64,000 nt of DNA, from the NCBI GenBank assembly GCA_020055645.1, contig CM034546.1, positions 84,010,001 to 84,074,000 of the forward strand. Direction: 5' to 3'. The stretch is from Tomocerus qinae. Lineage: Eukaryota > Arthropoda > Collembola > Entomobryomorpha > Tomoceridae. A model generated the notes under the pieces. That model saw only the letters and a list, made by a program, of their open reading frames with translations. It did no database searches and was not told the origin of the DNA. Every line of letters starts with the position of its first letter. Within the stretch, counting starts at the first letter, position 1. The position numbers and the translations under genes were made by a program. Shown here piece by piece: positions 11,214 through 22,136 of the stretch.

Positions 11214-11643
11214 GCTGGTATCAACCAATAATGATAATAATGTCGGATTTCAAAATGCATTTATTTCTGTTACGTAGTATTACCCAAGATCATAGTCAAA
11301 TTCTTTATTAGTGCAATGCATCATAGTCATAGTCAATTGGTTACTGGATGGATTGTGATGACTAGGAATACACATTGAAACATTCCATTTCCTAATTCAA
11401 TCTCCGTAGATATACAGATTACTGAGTGAACAATCTGATTTGATAACACTTCATTTCAATCAACCCGTTGCAGATCTCTATTGAAAATTAAAAGTGAATA
11501 ATGAACTTACAACTTATTTATCGTTTTATTATCTTAATTTCTATCACCTTCATACATTATTGTATATAATTGTGTATATTTATATACAATTCTGTAATAG
11601 TTTATTAACATTTCTATATATATAGTTGCTAATTGACAATTCT
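11214..11643 (-). other. Partial duplicate of Helentron 5' sequence, then 3' UTR of the membrane gene
   Basis: 11281-11413 repeats, with changes, the segment at about 10800-10918 (GTGCAATGCATCATAGTCAT and following). 11440-11643 is the probable 3' UTR of the minus-strand gene, with AATAAA on the minus strand at 11530-11525, about 115 bp after its stop codon. Confidence 0.55.
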
Positions 11644-12500
11644 TTAAACATTGCTAGTGTTCGTATTATTGCTTCTTGAAGTTTCTATTTTTATTTCATT
11701 TAATGCATCTTTCATTTCTAATATATCCTTCACTAATATTTTATTTATAATTTGTTTTCTATTGTTATACCGAATTATTATAAGTATCACAACAATGAAC
11801 ATAAAACCGCAAACTTCTAACCCTGTCCTAGCTATTTTAACTAAAACAGTATCCATTAAAGTGTCGTTGCAGTTGGGTATGTCCATTTCTTTTTTTGTTT
11901 CCACAACAGGGCATTTCATTTGTTCCACGGTAGGACATTTAATGCCTTTCGCTTTGCTCCAAATTATTATTGGTAGGCAAGATCTTCTTTCAGTTCCTGC
12001 TAGAGAGTTGCACGGGCAGAATTTTGGTGCCCGTGGCTGCCCGTGCCCGTAGCAAATATGCCTGTGCCCGCCCATACCCGTACGGGCACGGGCCGGGCAG
12101 CTGCCCGCACGGGCATTAGGTGCCCGTACAACTCTTATATAGAGTTGCACGGGCAGCATTTTGGTACCCGTGGCTGCCCGTGCCCGCAAACATTTTGAAA
12201 ATCATGCCCGTGCCCGCCCATACCCGTACGGGCACGGGCCGGGCAGCTGCCCGCTCGGGCATTGGGTGCCCGTGCAACTCTCTAGTTCCTGCTATAAACA
12301 ATGATCATTATAAAATACATTGTGATGATTAAAAACTATATTTTATTTCATATCACCTACAAATAATTACCTTCCATTTGGCCAAAATTGACATTATCCG
12401 TATCAATTTTAACATCCACACTTGGTCTATCTTGGGGAATTGGCATTGCAACTGTTCGCATTGCAATCACCAACAATATCAAGACTATTTCCTTTATCAT
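11644..12500 (-). CDS. Spliced small type I membrane protein gene inside the Helentron (left copy)
   Basis: Exon 1 is 12500-12371 and exon 2 is 11996-11644: 160 residues plus stop. Exon 1 starts MIKEIVLILLVIAMRTVAMP, a signal peptide, and ends GAAG before GTAATT. Exon 2 begins after CTCTCTAGCAG and restores the frame (M-E-G-T-E-R-R-S-C). Its lumenal part has four spaced cysteines and an N-D-T sequon. A membrane helix follows (VCGFMFIVVILIIIRY, residues about 112-127), then a basic, amphipathic cytoplasmic tail. A GC-rich MITE sits in the intron at its 3' end. A TATA box lies about 120 bp upstream of the ATG, and AATAAA follows the stop. No family recognised. Gene structure is inferred from splice signals, frame and the signal-peptide/TM layout. 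Confidence 0.6.
11992..12293. mobile_element. GC-rich foldback MITE inserted at a splice acceptor (left copy)
   Basis: The element spans 12002-12283. Its ends AGAGAGTTGCACGGGCA / TGCCCGTGCAACTCTCT are inverted repeats, and AGTTCCTGCT is duplicated on both sides (11992-12001, 12284-12293). The interior is a head-to-tail dimer of a roughly 140-bp unit that is itself a GCCCGTGCCCG palindrome, joined at TTATATAGAG. On the gene strand the duplication reads AGCAGGAACT, that is, the 3' splice site plus five exon bases. The 9-10-bp duplication fits a Mutator-like element. The right-arm copy is 32123-32403. Confidence 0.85.
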
Positions 12501-12620
12501 CTATAATGTTATAATAATAATTTATATTATTACTACTATGCTGTACATATTTATTGCTGCTACTCTACATATTTATTCACAAATTGGAAATAAGATTAAT
12601 TTGAGATTAATATTTACCTT

Positions 12621-12627
12621 TTTATAG
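12621..12627 (-). promoter_or_regulatory. TATA box of the left membrane-protein gene
   Basis: TATAAAAAGG on the minus strand, about 120 bp upstream of the ATG at 12500. Just upstream (12640-12720 in plus coordinates) a roughly 40-bp segment containing TTTCAGTCTGTAGAAACTAT is repeated twice in tandem, which could be a promoter-proximal element. Confidence 0.4.
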
Positions 12628-12729
12628 ACAAAATTCTTTTTTCTCCTTTTCAGTCTGTAGAAACTATTCTTCCAAATTATTCTCCTTTTTCAGTCTGTAG
12701 AAACTATCCTTCCAAATTATTAATGCCCA

Positions 12730-13352
12730 GTTTCGTTTCTCTGCTTCAGAATTATTACATTGACTGCTTTAGTGTATCAAATAGACTATACCTGCATGAA
12801 TTAGATACTTCTTATTTACTCATGAAATAATGTTTTCAAATACATGCATTTCATGTATACATTTCTACTACATGTTATTGCCCTTACATCTTCTTATCTC
12901 TTAATTTTATTGCTATTCAGCGAATGTTATTTGTTAGAGTACCAAAATAGCAAATCATTCTTTTATGAGTCATTCAGTCAGGCATTCAGAACTTTTGTCA
13001 ATCGCTCAACAACGAAGTCTTGGATATTTCTTACCCAATATTCCTCGAAATTGCATTATGCAGATATTAAGTACTTCTCTTTCATGACTTTCATGTTGGT
13101 TTGTTTGTCTCGCTTTGTTAATGCTACGGTCTATAAATGTCATATTCAAAGGAGGCGTTTACTTCCATGCAAATTTATTTTTCCTTGATGCCTGCAAATT
13201 TTGCCTTTATGTGTAACACAATACGACCATAAAATACTGCATCGTTCAAACGTTGTCATTGTTTTCCATAAACTCTAGATTTGTTCATATTAAAGAACCG
13301 TTACTACTATATATTATTGATTTTACATTTAACACTGCTAACATGAAAAAAA
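12730..13352. other. Intergenic stretch between divergent membrane gene and ORF1
   Basis: The membrane gene is transcribed leftward and ORF1 rightward, so this should hold both promoters. The open frame at 12844-13188 is hydrophobic and low in complexity. It starts inside the presumed promoter region and shows no family feature, so I do not call it a gene. Confidence 0.35.
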
Positions 13353-16249
13353 ATGTATTCAAATAATGGTGAAAATATTGACTTAATTGTCATTCATTTC
13401 CAAAAGTTAAGAACTGAAAACCCAGAGTTATCTTCGAACTACATTTATGAAAATTCAATTTATGGATTTGCTTCAACTTTATTTTACGGCCAAAATACAA
13501 TCGCAGAGAGAAGAAAATTGTATTATGTTATTAATAAACATGAAAAGGTAATTCTTTAAAAAGTTTTAATTATTATTATTAATATTTATATCTTGGGTAT
13601 CTGTCTGTACATACAACTTTAAATTATGTTTCTATTATCTAGATAACCAAACAACAAAAACTTGTGACTGCAATAGTACAAAATGTACCTAAGGAACAAG
13701 TGGATTTTTCTACTCTACTTCCTGTTTCTGAAGTCGATTTATTGGACGCTTTTAAAACTAAATTTAATAAAAAAGCCAATCTTAACCCGACACACATTAA
13801 TTCTTTCTTTGGTCAAGTTTCCGAAACTATATGGTGTGGCTACAATACGATTGAATCAAGAAATTACCTGCGTTCCCAATGGGACAGTAGATTTAAGGTG
13901 ACAAATTTTATTTATTTTATTTATATAACACCAAAAAATTTGCAAAAATTAAATATTCTTTCATTTATTTATTTTCAGATCTTAGTCAAATCTATTGAAA
14001 AATCTCAATGTGAAACCGATGAACCAGTTTCTTTTTCGAAATATTTCTCTCAAAAACTTGTGACTGCAATAGTACAAAATGTACCTAAGGAACAAGTGGA
14101 TTTTTCTACTCTACTTCCTGTTTCTGAAGTCGATTTATTGGACGCTTTTAAAACTAAATTTAATAAAAAAGCCAATCTTAACCCGACACACATTAATTCT
14201 TTCTTTGGTCAAGTTTCCGAAACTATATGGTGTGGCTACAATACGATTGAATCAAGAAATTATCTGCGTTCCCAATGGGACAGTAGATTTAAGGTGACAA
14301 ATTTTATTTATTTTATTTATTTAACACCAAAAAGTTTGCAAAAATTAAATATTTTTTCATTTATTTATTTTCAGATCTTAGTCAAATCTACTGAAAAATC
14401 TCCCTGTGAAACCGAAGAACCAGTTTCTGTTTTGAAAAATGCATTTAAAATGTTGACTTTCAATCGCCGAAAAAAGAAAAAGAATCAACTATACTATCCT
14501 GTTATCCAAAGCAAAAGGGCTAGACTTGAAAATATTGCTGATAATGCCAATTCGGTTACAGATAAGAATAATTTTTCAATTTCTATAGAAATTGATAACC
14601 AAACTGTTAATAACAACTTACTTAATAATGGAGTTCATAATTCTTTGGGTGACCGCAGTGATGATGTAGATTGTCAATTGCATGTTGTCAATATTCTTCA
14701 AAATAATGACCCTGACAACATAATACCTACAATTGATAATGAAAGACCTCATCCAATACTATCTATTAATGGGTATATTGAAGGGTTAAAAACTTTAATT
14801 GATACTTTAAAATCTGATTACATGTCAGCGATTAACACATTTGCAATTTTTCCGTGTCAAATGTGTAGTAAGTTATTGTATAATAACCAAAAGCGTTGTT
14901 ATACAGTTTCTCAACCTATATTGACACAAATTGATTCGATTATTACTTTTACAGAAATAAGTGCCCCGAATGCTGAGTTTTCTAACTTTTTGCATGAATT
15001 TAGAAGACAACTAAACAATTGCTCTTTGCAAGTATGTCACCGATGTCATAGTCATTTGGTTAAGAATAATATTCCTTCATATTCTTTATTAAATAAAATG
15101 AAAATGCCAAGCGCCCCTGCGTTAATTGCATCGCTTACTGATGTTGAAATTAGACTAATTAGTCAGATTAAAGTCTATTTGAAGATTTATAATTTATCAA
15201 AAGGCACTGGTCAAAATGCATGTAAAGGGGCTGCTATACACTTTCCGCAGAGTGTTGACGAAGTCTATGAACAGTTACCACTAAACTTTGCTGATTCAGA
15301 TATTATTATTGTTTCTGAATCTTTGGAAGGGGGTGAGCATAACCGTGAATTTGAAATTAGACCTCATTTAATTAAAAATGCTTTGATTTGGTTAAAAACA
15401 AATAATCATCTATATAAAAATGTAAATATTAATATTTCTGAGACATTATCAATGCCTATACTGCACATTGCACAACCTTTATTACCACAACTACCTGCAT
15501 CCCCAATATTTCCGGAAGGCTTTATTGGCTTTACTCCAATATCAAATAATAGGGAAATTTTAAGGGCCACGATTTCCCAGTCTTGCAACATTTTTTCGGC
15601 TCAAAATCGTGGTCGTCAATGTGGGGCTATTTGTATTGTCGCTGCAGCATATGCATTTGTTCAGGCTCCTAATTCATGGAGCCGTAATATAATGGATGAA
15701 ATTATTATTAGTGGTGATGCACATTTCAGTAGATGTTTACTGAATGTTAGTCATCAAGAATTATATCTTGCTGATAGCGAGGTAGTTGGGGTCATAACAG
15801 TTGGAATAACCAATTGCAATGTGCAGCTATCTGACGATGGTGATGTCAATTTTCATGGGTTTCTTCCTAAATTCAAAGGTAGAGGTATAAATAGACTTCC
15901 CAATGCTATCTCACAATTTATTCAAAGTCAGCATATATTTGGATTGATTACAACTAATTCTTATTCTCTTCTACTCATTAAAACTGAGGAAAATATTTAT
16001 TTATTTGACTCCCACGAAAGAACGACAAATGGCCGATTAAGTAGAAACGGAGCAGGAATGGCATGCATTGTTAAATTTCCTATTTTAACTGCTCCTAATT
16101 TAATTTCTTCGTTAATAGCTGCCAATTGTCAACCAAAAAACATTGATGCAATGACTTTAGCTATTAGAGATGCTGAATTAAAGTTTGGATTTACAATTGA
16201 GTTCGAGAGTTCTAAAAGTACACTTTTCAGTAACAATCTCTGTCTCTAA
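13353..16249 (+). CDS. Helentron ORF1: duplicated N-terminal exon, DUF6570-like region, C76-like cysteine protease (left copy)
   Basis: Exon 1 (13353-13547) splices in phase 0 (AAG before GTAATT, acceptor TATCTAG at 13642) to a long exon. An N-terminal module of about 132 residues (starting LVTAIVQNVPKEQ) occurs twice in tandem. Each copy contains an 81-bp intron (13898-13978, 14294-14374; GTGACA...TTTTCAG) that is a multiple of three, so the frame is open even unspliced. Next comes a basic linker, then a DUF6570-like region with CQMC (near 14851) and CHRCH (near 15034), LTDVEIRLISQIKV and ALIWLKTNNHLY. The last part has GRQCGAICIVAAAYAF (Cys near 15620) and FDSHERTTNGRLS (Asp/His near 16009), the Cys and DxH pattern of the Peptidase_C76 (herpesvirus tegument-type deubiquitinase) fold. 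The frame then runs into the insertion at 16194 and stops at 16249, so the last 18 residues are not original. It is likely the N-terminal half of one long polyprotein with Rep/helicase. Confidence 0.7.
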
Positions 16250-17476
16250 TGGAGACAATAAAGTGTCACTATTGTCACCCAAGAGCAATACCCGACAGTC
16301 CCCAACCAATTGTCGACAAAAGACTTTCCGTTCCTTAGCTTTGTTAACAACCACATTTTGTTTCTATGTAAAATGAAATGAACCCAATCCCAATTAATGT
16401 CGATGAAGAACTATTCTTCGCAAAAGTTTAGCAATACCCAAGAAATTAATTTTGATTTTTCTCGGAATTCTTTCTCTCTTTTGCGTTCAATCAAGAAAAT
16501 CTTTTGCGCTCAAATAAACGTAAGAATATATATGCTGAAAATGCCTATAGATATGAAATATTTCAACGCCAAATGCGATTGATTTTTGGTAATGGATACA
16601 TTGCAGTATTTCAAAAACCGGTCACCATTTGCCTTTTTATAATCTCTATAAATTAATAAAATTTAAACAACCAAAAATTTTTTTACTGTATTTTTATTAG
16701 GATGGGTCAGAGAAAAACGAAAATAGTGACGGGTAGCATATTAAGCAACTTTGTATTGAAGAAAAAATTCCTGATTTTTTGGATTTGGAAAAGAACTCAA
16801 AAAATTGGATATGATTTTGCATTGGGAAAACATTTCGGGGTCGGACATTACATTTTATTCCCTTTGATAGATATGTCACCTTTCCCAATACTATTCCGGG
16901 AGACAATATAGCTGATTAGTCTATGTTCGGTAACCAACCGTTTTGCTATCTAAAGCTAGAATAGAATAGGTAAATGGTCAAAATAAGGAAATAGAGAAAT
17001 GTAGACTGAGAAAAGTATTCTTTGTCTGGTGGCATCTTTAAAAATCAAACACATTTAGCCGCTGTCCACGTTACTAGCCAATTGTAGCTGCTGTCCAATT
17101 TATTAGGCAATTTAATTGGACGACTGGTAAAAATGGTTTTGGTCGGATAAAATTGAACGCTAAATGTGGCGTTAATGTCACCTGTTAACTATAGCTAAGC
17201 AAATAGGGTGGCACTGGCACTGTAAATCACCTAAAAAATAAAACTCACTGAAAATAGGAGGGCCTAATAGCCTAATGGACCAACTGTCGTTAACCGGTAT
17301 CAAAGTATCAAAGGGATATGGATGGGTAAAAAACTAACCCATATCTTGATTGTCGGACATCTACCAGTAGACTTTCGGGTGTTTACTAAGTATACTTTTA
17401 AATAATTTGGCCAGTTCACAAAATAAAAAATAGTTGTTATTGAAAAGTGTACTTTTAGAACTCGCAAACTCAATTG
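16194..17476. mobile_element. 1.28-kb terminal-inverted-repeat insertion splitting ORF1 from Rep/helicase (left copy)
   Basis: The ends match in inverted orientation over about 40 bp: CAATTGAGTTCGAGAGTTCT then AAAAGTACACTTTTCAGTAA on the left; TTATTGAAAAGTGTACTTTT then AGAACTCGCAAACTCAATTG on the right. No clear target duplication. Internally there are only fragments of frame. One (about 16480-16640) reads LRSNKRKNIYAENAYRYE then IFQRQMRLIFGNGYIAVF, with a coding look I cannot assign. The same insertion is in the right arm (26931-28212). Confidence 0.7.
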
Positions 17477-20400
17477 CACCATTGGTAATTAATCAACTAG
17501 GTGCGCAACCTAATTTACATCAACCTATTAGTTCACCTCGGCAGGTTGATTATAACGTGGATATGAATTATTCTAGTTCTGAATCAGATGACAATGATAA
17601 TGAAGAGCATTTATGTATGCCAATTATTGATTTGGATCCAGGTCTAGAGAAACAAATAACTGATGTCGCAATCTTAAATATTGATTATACTGAACCAGTT
17701 ATTAGGGACTTTGTGGCAAATATGTTACCAGGCTATAATCAATTTTCTCTGCGTAGACAAATTGGCAAACCGATTTCAGCAAATAAAGATCAGCGCATGG
17801 AAGAACTAGCATTTGTTCAATTATTTCCTCATGGGGAGTTTGGACTACAAGAACCACGGTCTATCGCTATTACTCCTCTAGATTATTATCAAACTAGAAT
17901 TATGGGTTCTGATAAGCGCTTTCATAGGAATGATTATTTATTTTATGCTTTGAGTAGAGTAGAGGAGCATAAAGTTTTGCAAAAAATTGCTGTTTGTACC
18001 AAGATGAAAACTGGGAATGATCCACATAATCCTATTCAAGAAAATGTTTTTGACATAACAGGGCTTAATGACATTAATCTGTTTATGTCAGGTATAAGGG
18101 AACTGGATCATACTGGCAAAAATATCGTGGAGACACAATTGCTATGATCAAACAATTAGGCTCTCCAACATTTTTGACCATTTCCTATGATGATTTGAAT
18201 GCAGCTGATGTTATAAATGCTTTGTATAAAGCTAAATATGGGTCTGATGTGCCACATATTCTTCCAGAATCCCTTTCTTACTTAGAAAGACGTGATCTCT
18301 TGAATGAACATCCTGTCACAGCCTCAAGGCACTATATACGCAGACTAAACAAAGTATTTAATATAATAAAACGTCACGCTGTTGAAATATTTGGATTGCC
18401 TTTGCAAGATTATACATATAGAATTGAATTTCAAGGCAGAGGCAGTCCGCATTGTCATTGTTTTATATGGCTTCAAAATGTACCCGACTATAACACTGAG
18501 GAAGGAAAAGTATTTATAGACAAGAACATTAGTTGCTCTTTAAAAACTATTTTCCGTGAATTGGTATTGAAATATCAAAATCATAAACATACTCCTACGT
18601 GTTTTAAAAAGTCTGGCTCATCCTGTCGATTTGGATTGCCTAGAGCTGTATGTGAAAAGACGAGAATTTTAAACGACGATGAGATTCTGGCTAATAAAGG
18701 TAGATTAGTGGTGATTAAAAGAGATAAGGACGAAATAATGATTAACAATTATCATCCTGTCCTCCTACCTATATTACAGTGTAATATGGACATTCAGCTT
18801 GTTACTAACGCTATTACATGTGCATATTACATTGCTAAATATATGAGCAAATCGGAACCAAATACAATTAGCACAGATTGTCAGTCTATCCTTAGTAAGA
18901 TTAGAAGTAGCAATTTAGTTACTGCTGAGAAACATAAAAGAATGGCTTTGGCCCTTATGAGAATGAGGGAAGTTAGTGCCCCAGAAGCTGCATTTAGACT
19001 TTGTCATTTACATTTAAGACGCAGTTCTAGGTCTCATGTATTTATACCGGCATTTACCGTTGACAAACGAATAAGGATGATTAGAAAAGAATCTTTACTT
19101 GACAATGAAAGACAATATTGTACTAGCGGGCTGGAGAAATACATTGCCCGACCAGAGTCCTTAGAATCACTTTGCTGGTTTGAGTTTGCAGTAGATTACC
19201 AAGACGTCCGTAATAATAATGCAGTTGAAGATAATGAAGAATTGGAGGTTGACGATATTATTGAAGGTGGTATGGATGAATTTAGACCTATTTTACATCT
19301 ATTGAACAACTTGGGGAGAATTAAAAAAGATCTAAATCTGCTGTTGCCAAATATCCTAATTTCAACCCCACTGAAGAAAGAGACAGTTATTTATACTCTC
19401 TCATATTATTATATTATCCGTTTAGGGTTGAAAATTTCTTGGAGCAGCATAATAATATTTTGGATGCATTTAAAGCACTAAAAACCCAATTCAGAACCAC
19501 TGCAGACAATATAAGCATTAGACATGACTTGGCTGAAGAATTAGAAAGAGCCATATTACGAATGCATGAATTTGACTTTAATGAAAATGATCGTGATGTT
19601 GTTGAAAATTCTATTGATATGTTCCAAGACTTGGTTTGTGACGATATTGGTGAAGCTCAATATAATAATAATGACTTTTTCCAAGAATAGACCATCCCTT
19701 GGATGTCATTTCCATTTTCAACACGTTAAATCCCGAACAAAAATCAGTTTTCAATAAAGTCAGTCATTCAGTATCGTCGAATTCTCATTGCATGGTAATA
19801 GTCAGTGGCAGTGGGGGTACTGGTAAATCATATTTGATTCGACTAATATCTGCTTATTTAAAGCAAACTATAACAAATGGACAAATTCAATCCCCAGTAC
19901 TTTTGTGTGGCCCCACAGGTGTGAGTTCCAAAAATATAAACGGAATTACTTGCCACAAAGCATTTTGTCTTCCCATTGAAAAGGGTAAAGCCCCTTCGTG
20001 GAGTCCCCTTTCTTCGAACCGATTGGGCCAATTAAGACAAGTATACTCTAATCTTAAATGGGTCATCATTGACGAATTTTCTATGGTTAGCTATGAAATG
20101 TTACAAATGATTCATTTAAGATTAGATGAAATTTTTCCCGGTACTTGTCTACCTTTTGCGGGCATTAATATTATGTTGTTGGGTGATTTAATGCAAATGA
20201 AGCCAGTTTTCGGAAACTGGATTTTCGATAAGCCTATATCGATGTTAGCCCAGGAACATTTATGGAGACAATTTCAATTTTGTGAGTTATTTGTTAATCA
20301 AAGGCAAATTAGAACTGATCCCTTACTAAAAGTTTTGAATAATCTTCGAGAAGGAAATGTAACTGCGGAAGATTTATCTATATTACAAACAAGATTTATA

Positions 20401-21164
20401 AAAGATTCAGATCCTAGTTACGAAGCGGTTCTTAAAGAATACGAAGAAGAATTATGGATATTTCCTACAAATGCATTGTCCAGGAAATATAACAAAAAAT
20501 GACGAAAACTTTAAAGAAAAAGGTTACAATTTATTTAATTTACGCTGAAGACACTTATTGTGACGCTGCAAGGTTAGGTAAAAAATGTGATGAGGCCGAC
20601 GTTCCGAAGGATATTAAAGATACTGCAGGTATTCCTAACAAGTTGGAATTGGGTATTGGTAGTCGTGTCATGTTACGAAGAAACATTAGTGTGGCTGATG
20701 GTTTGGCCAATGGCTCATTAGGTACAATCGTTGGCTTTAAATGGCAAATGCTAAGAAAACAACCAATAAGAGAAGGAGAGTTGCCAGAAAAAGTATATGT
20801 TAGATTTGATGATCCTATTTATGGCAACAGAGTAGACGAGAATGGTGCAGTAGCCATAGAATTAATGTCCATGGAGTTTGATGGAAAAAAGGGATCCATA
20901 ATTTCCAGGAAAATGGTACCTTTAATTCTTTGTTGGGGAATTAATATACACAAAATTCAAGGTGTTACTTTAACAAAAGCCATGGTTTGTGTAGACAAAT
21001 TTTTTCAAACTGGCATGGCATATGTAGCTTTGAGCAGAGTTAAAAGTCTTGAAGGGCTTAGGTTGTGTTCATTGAATATTAATTCTTTAATGACTCGCAA
21101 AAAGTGGAAAAGGTCCTGCTTCTATTCCAGCTTTACGCGAGATGTACAGACTACGATTGTCTAA
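17477..21164 (+). pseudogene. Helitron-superfamily Rep/helicase region, frameshifted (left copy)
   Basis: 17477-18147 encodes the Helitron N-terminal region (LFPHGEFGLQEP, DYYQTRIMGSDKRFHRND). 18110-19481 encodes the Rep nuclease, with the HUH motif as GSPHCHCFIWL (near 18445) and two-tyrosine motif CAYYIAKYMSK (near 18820). 19699-21164 encodes a PIF1-type helicase: Walker A GSGGTGKS (near 19810), Walker B IIDEFSMV (near 20065), GDLMQMKP (near 20182) and AYVALSRVKSLEGLRL (near 21025). Breaks: an apparent missing base near 18111 that is also in the right copy, and single-base shortenings of homopolymers near 19323, 19675 and 20494 that the right copy lacks. Canonical Helitrons carry the same Rep-Hel order. 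No endonuclease domain follows. The role would be rolling-circle nicking and strand displacement. Confidence 0.85.
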
Positions 21165-21253
21165 CATTTTGCACGACTTGTCTAATATAGATGAAATGAT
21201 AGATTGGATATTGCTCCCATGTAAATAAAGTAAAACTGCAAAATAAATAAATA

Positions 21254-21372
21254 ACAGGTAAAAACCTGGAGAAAAAGATACGGGGAGTGGGGGCAATATT
21301 TTTTCTGCGATTAAAACTAAAAAACAAGAATTATTTACGTCACATAATAATAATATCCGTATTTCTCCCCGT
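21254..21372 (+). promoter_or_regulatory. Helentron 3' terminus with subterminal hairpin
   Basis: CAGGT-AAAA-ACCTG (21254-21267), about 105 bp before the terminal TTTCTCCCCGT (21362-21372), is conserved in the 1.16-kb elements (CAGGGAAAAACCTG-type). It is the likely 3' termination signal. The terminus pairs with the 5' ACGGGGAGAAA as an 11-bp inverted repeat. Confidence 0.55.
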
Positions 21373-22136
21373 TGAACTGAAACCTACGAATATTTTAATG
21401 TAATAATAATAACAAATGTGTGCAATACATTTTATATTAATTTTCAAATTTATATTATAATGTGCTATGGTGGCCCTTCTAAAGCTGGCTAGTATCCAAC
21501 ATTGACAATGAAAGAGGGAATGGAACACAATGCTATTGCAATTTGCAATACGGATTTGTGTAACACGGGGAACAATGGAAGTGTAAAGTCGGTATCGTGT
21601 CATGGATGGTCACTGGATTTCTATCACTCGCATATCTAATCCCGTCACTCTGTTTCTTAAGCCAAACCTAATTAATAATTTTAATCATGTTTAAATGACA
21701 GTACCAAAATCCTGTATTTGAAAGAATTTATATGTACTTGCCTATTGATGTAAATCCCAATGTCCAATACCATTGTCTTTGAAAGTTTCAAATATGTTAT
21801 GTTGTAAGCCATTTTGCATGAATTTATAATGTAATTGTATTCATTTTCATAACTAAAATCGAGTAACTAGTTTAGTTACTCGCAGTGATTAAGCAAATAT
21901 GGATTATGTTTGCCAGAATTAGTGTCAAGCTTCGCCTACTTTTTATTGTCCCATCCTTGGTTGTGTCAAGGTCTGCTCACGACAAGAATAAAATCAAATC
22001 TAAAATTAAACCGCGCTTTTCTTTTGGAAAATAATATTCTTGTTCTTTTCTACATCAAATTGAAGTTGTTCATCGTGTTCTTGCTTATCGTCTACCTTAT
22101 CGCTTTAAATTTTGCCTAAAAAATTTCTGCATCAAA
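21373..22136. other. Spacer between the two Helentron arms, left part
   Basis: The first 62 bp (to 21434) still pair with the right arm (23221-23281), so the palindrome extends past the element ends. The remainder is AT-rich and without a supported gene. At 22062-22120 lies a degenerate copy of the signal-peptide exon start of the next gene (TTGAAGTTGTTCATCGTGTT, with ATG changed to TTG). A small hairpin, GAGTAACTAGTTTAGTTACTC, is at about 21861-21881. Confidence 0.5.

Larger units (their letters stand above)
10526..21372 (+). mobile_element. 10.8-kb Helentron-like element, left arm of giant inverted repeat
   Basis: The 5' end ACGGGGAGAAACTGCAAAGC with its CATTGCCC/GGGCAATG hairpin, and the 3' end TTTCTCCCCGT (to 21372), are shared with the small elements. 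So is the 3' hairpin CAGGTAAAAACCTG (21254-21267). In order it holds a minus-strand membrane-protein gene (11644-12500), ORF1 (13353-16193), a 1.28-kb insertion (16194-17476) and the Rep/helicase region (17477-21164). The inverted copy is at 23282-33876. The Rep and helicase motifs place it in the Helitron superfamily. The Helentron sub-assignment rests on the terminal structure. It is probably not functional as it stands, because both arms carry the same insertion and frameshift. Confidence 0.8.

Noticed and set aside
12002..12283. Gly/Ala/Arg/Pro-rich ORFs over the GC-rich MITE
   Set aside because: They are translations of GCCCGTGCCC palindromes, a product of the foldback element.
12844..13188. 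114-codon hydrophobic ORF (mirrored at 31220-31564)
   Set aside because: Low-complexity frame in the presumed shared promoter region; no family feature, and mirrored only because the arm is duplicated.
19887..20069. Minus-strand 60-codon ORF over the helicase (and its mirror at 24335-24517)
   Set aside because: Antisense shadow of the PIF1-type helicase.
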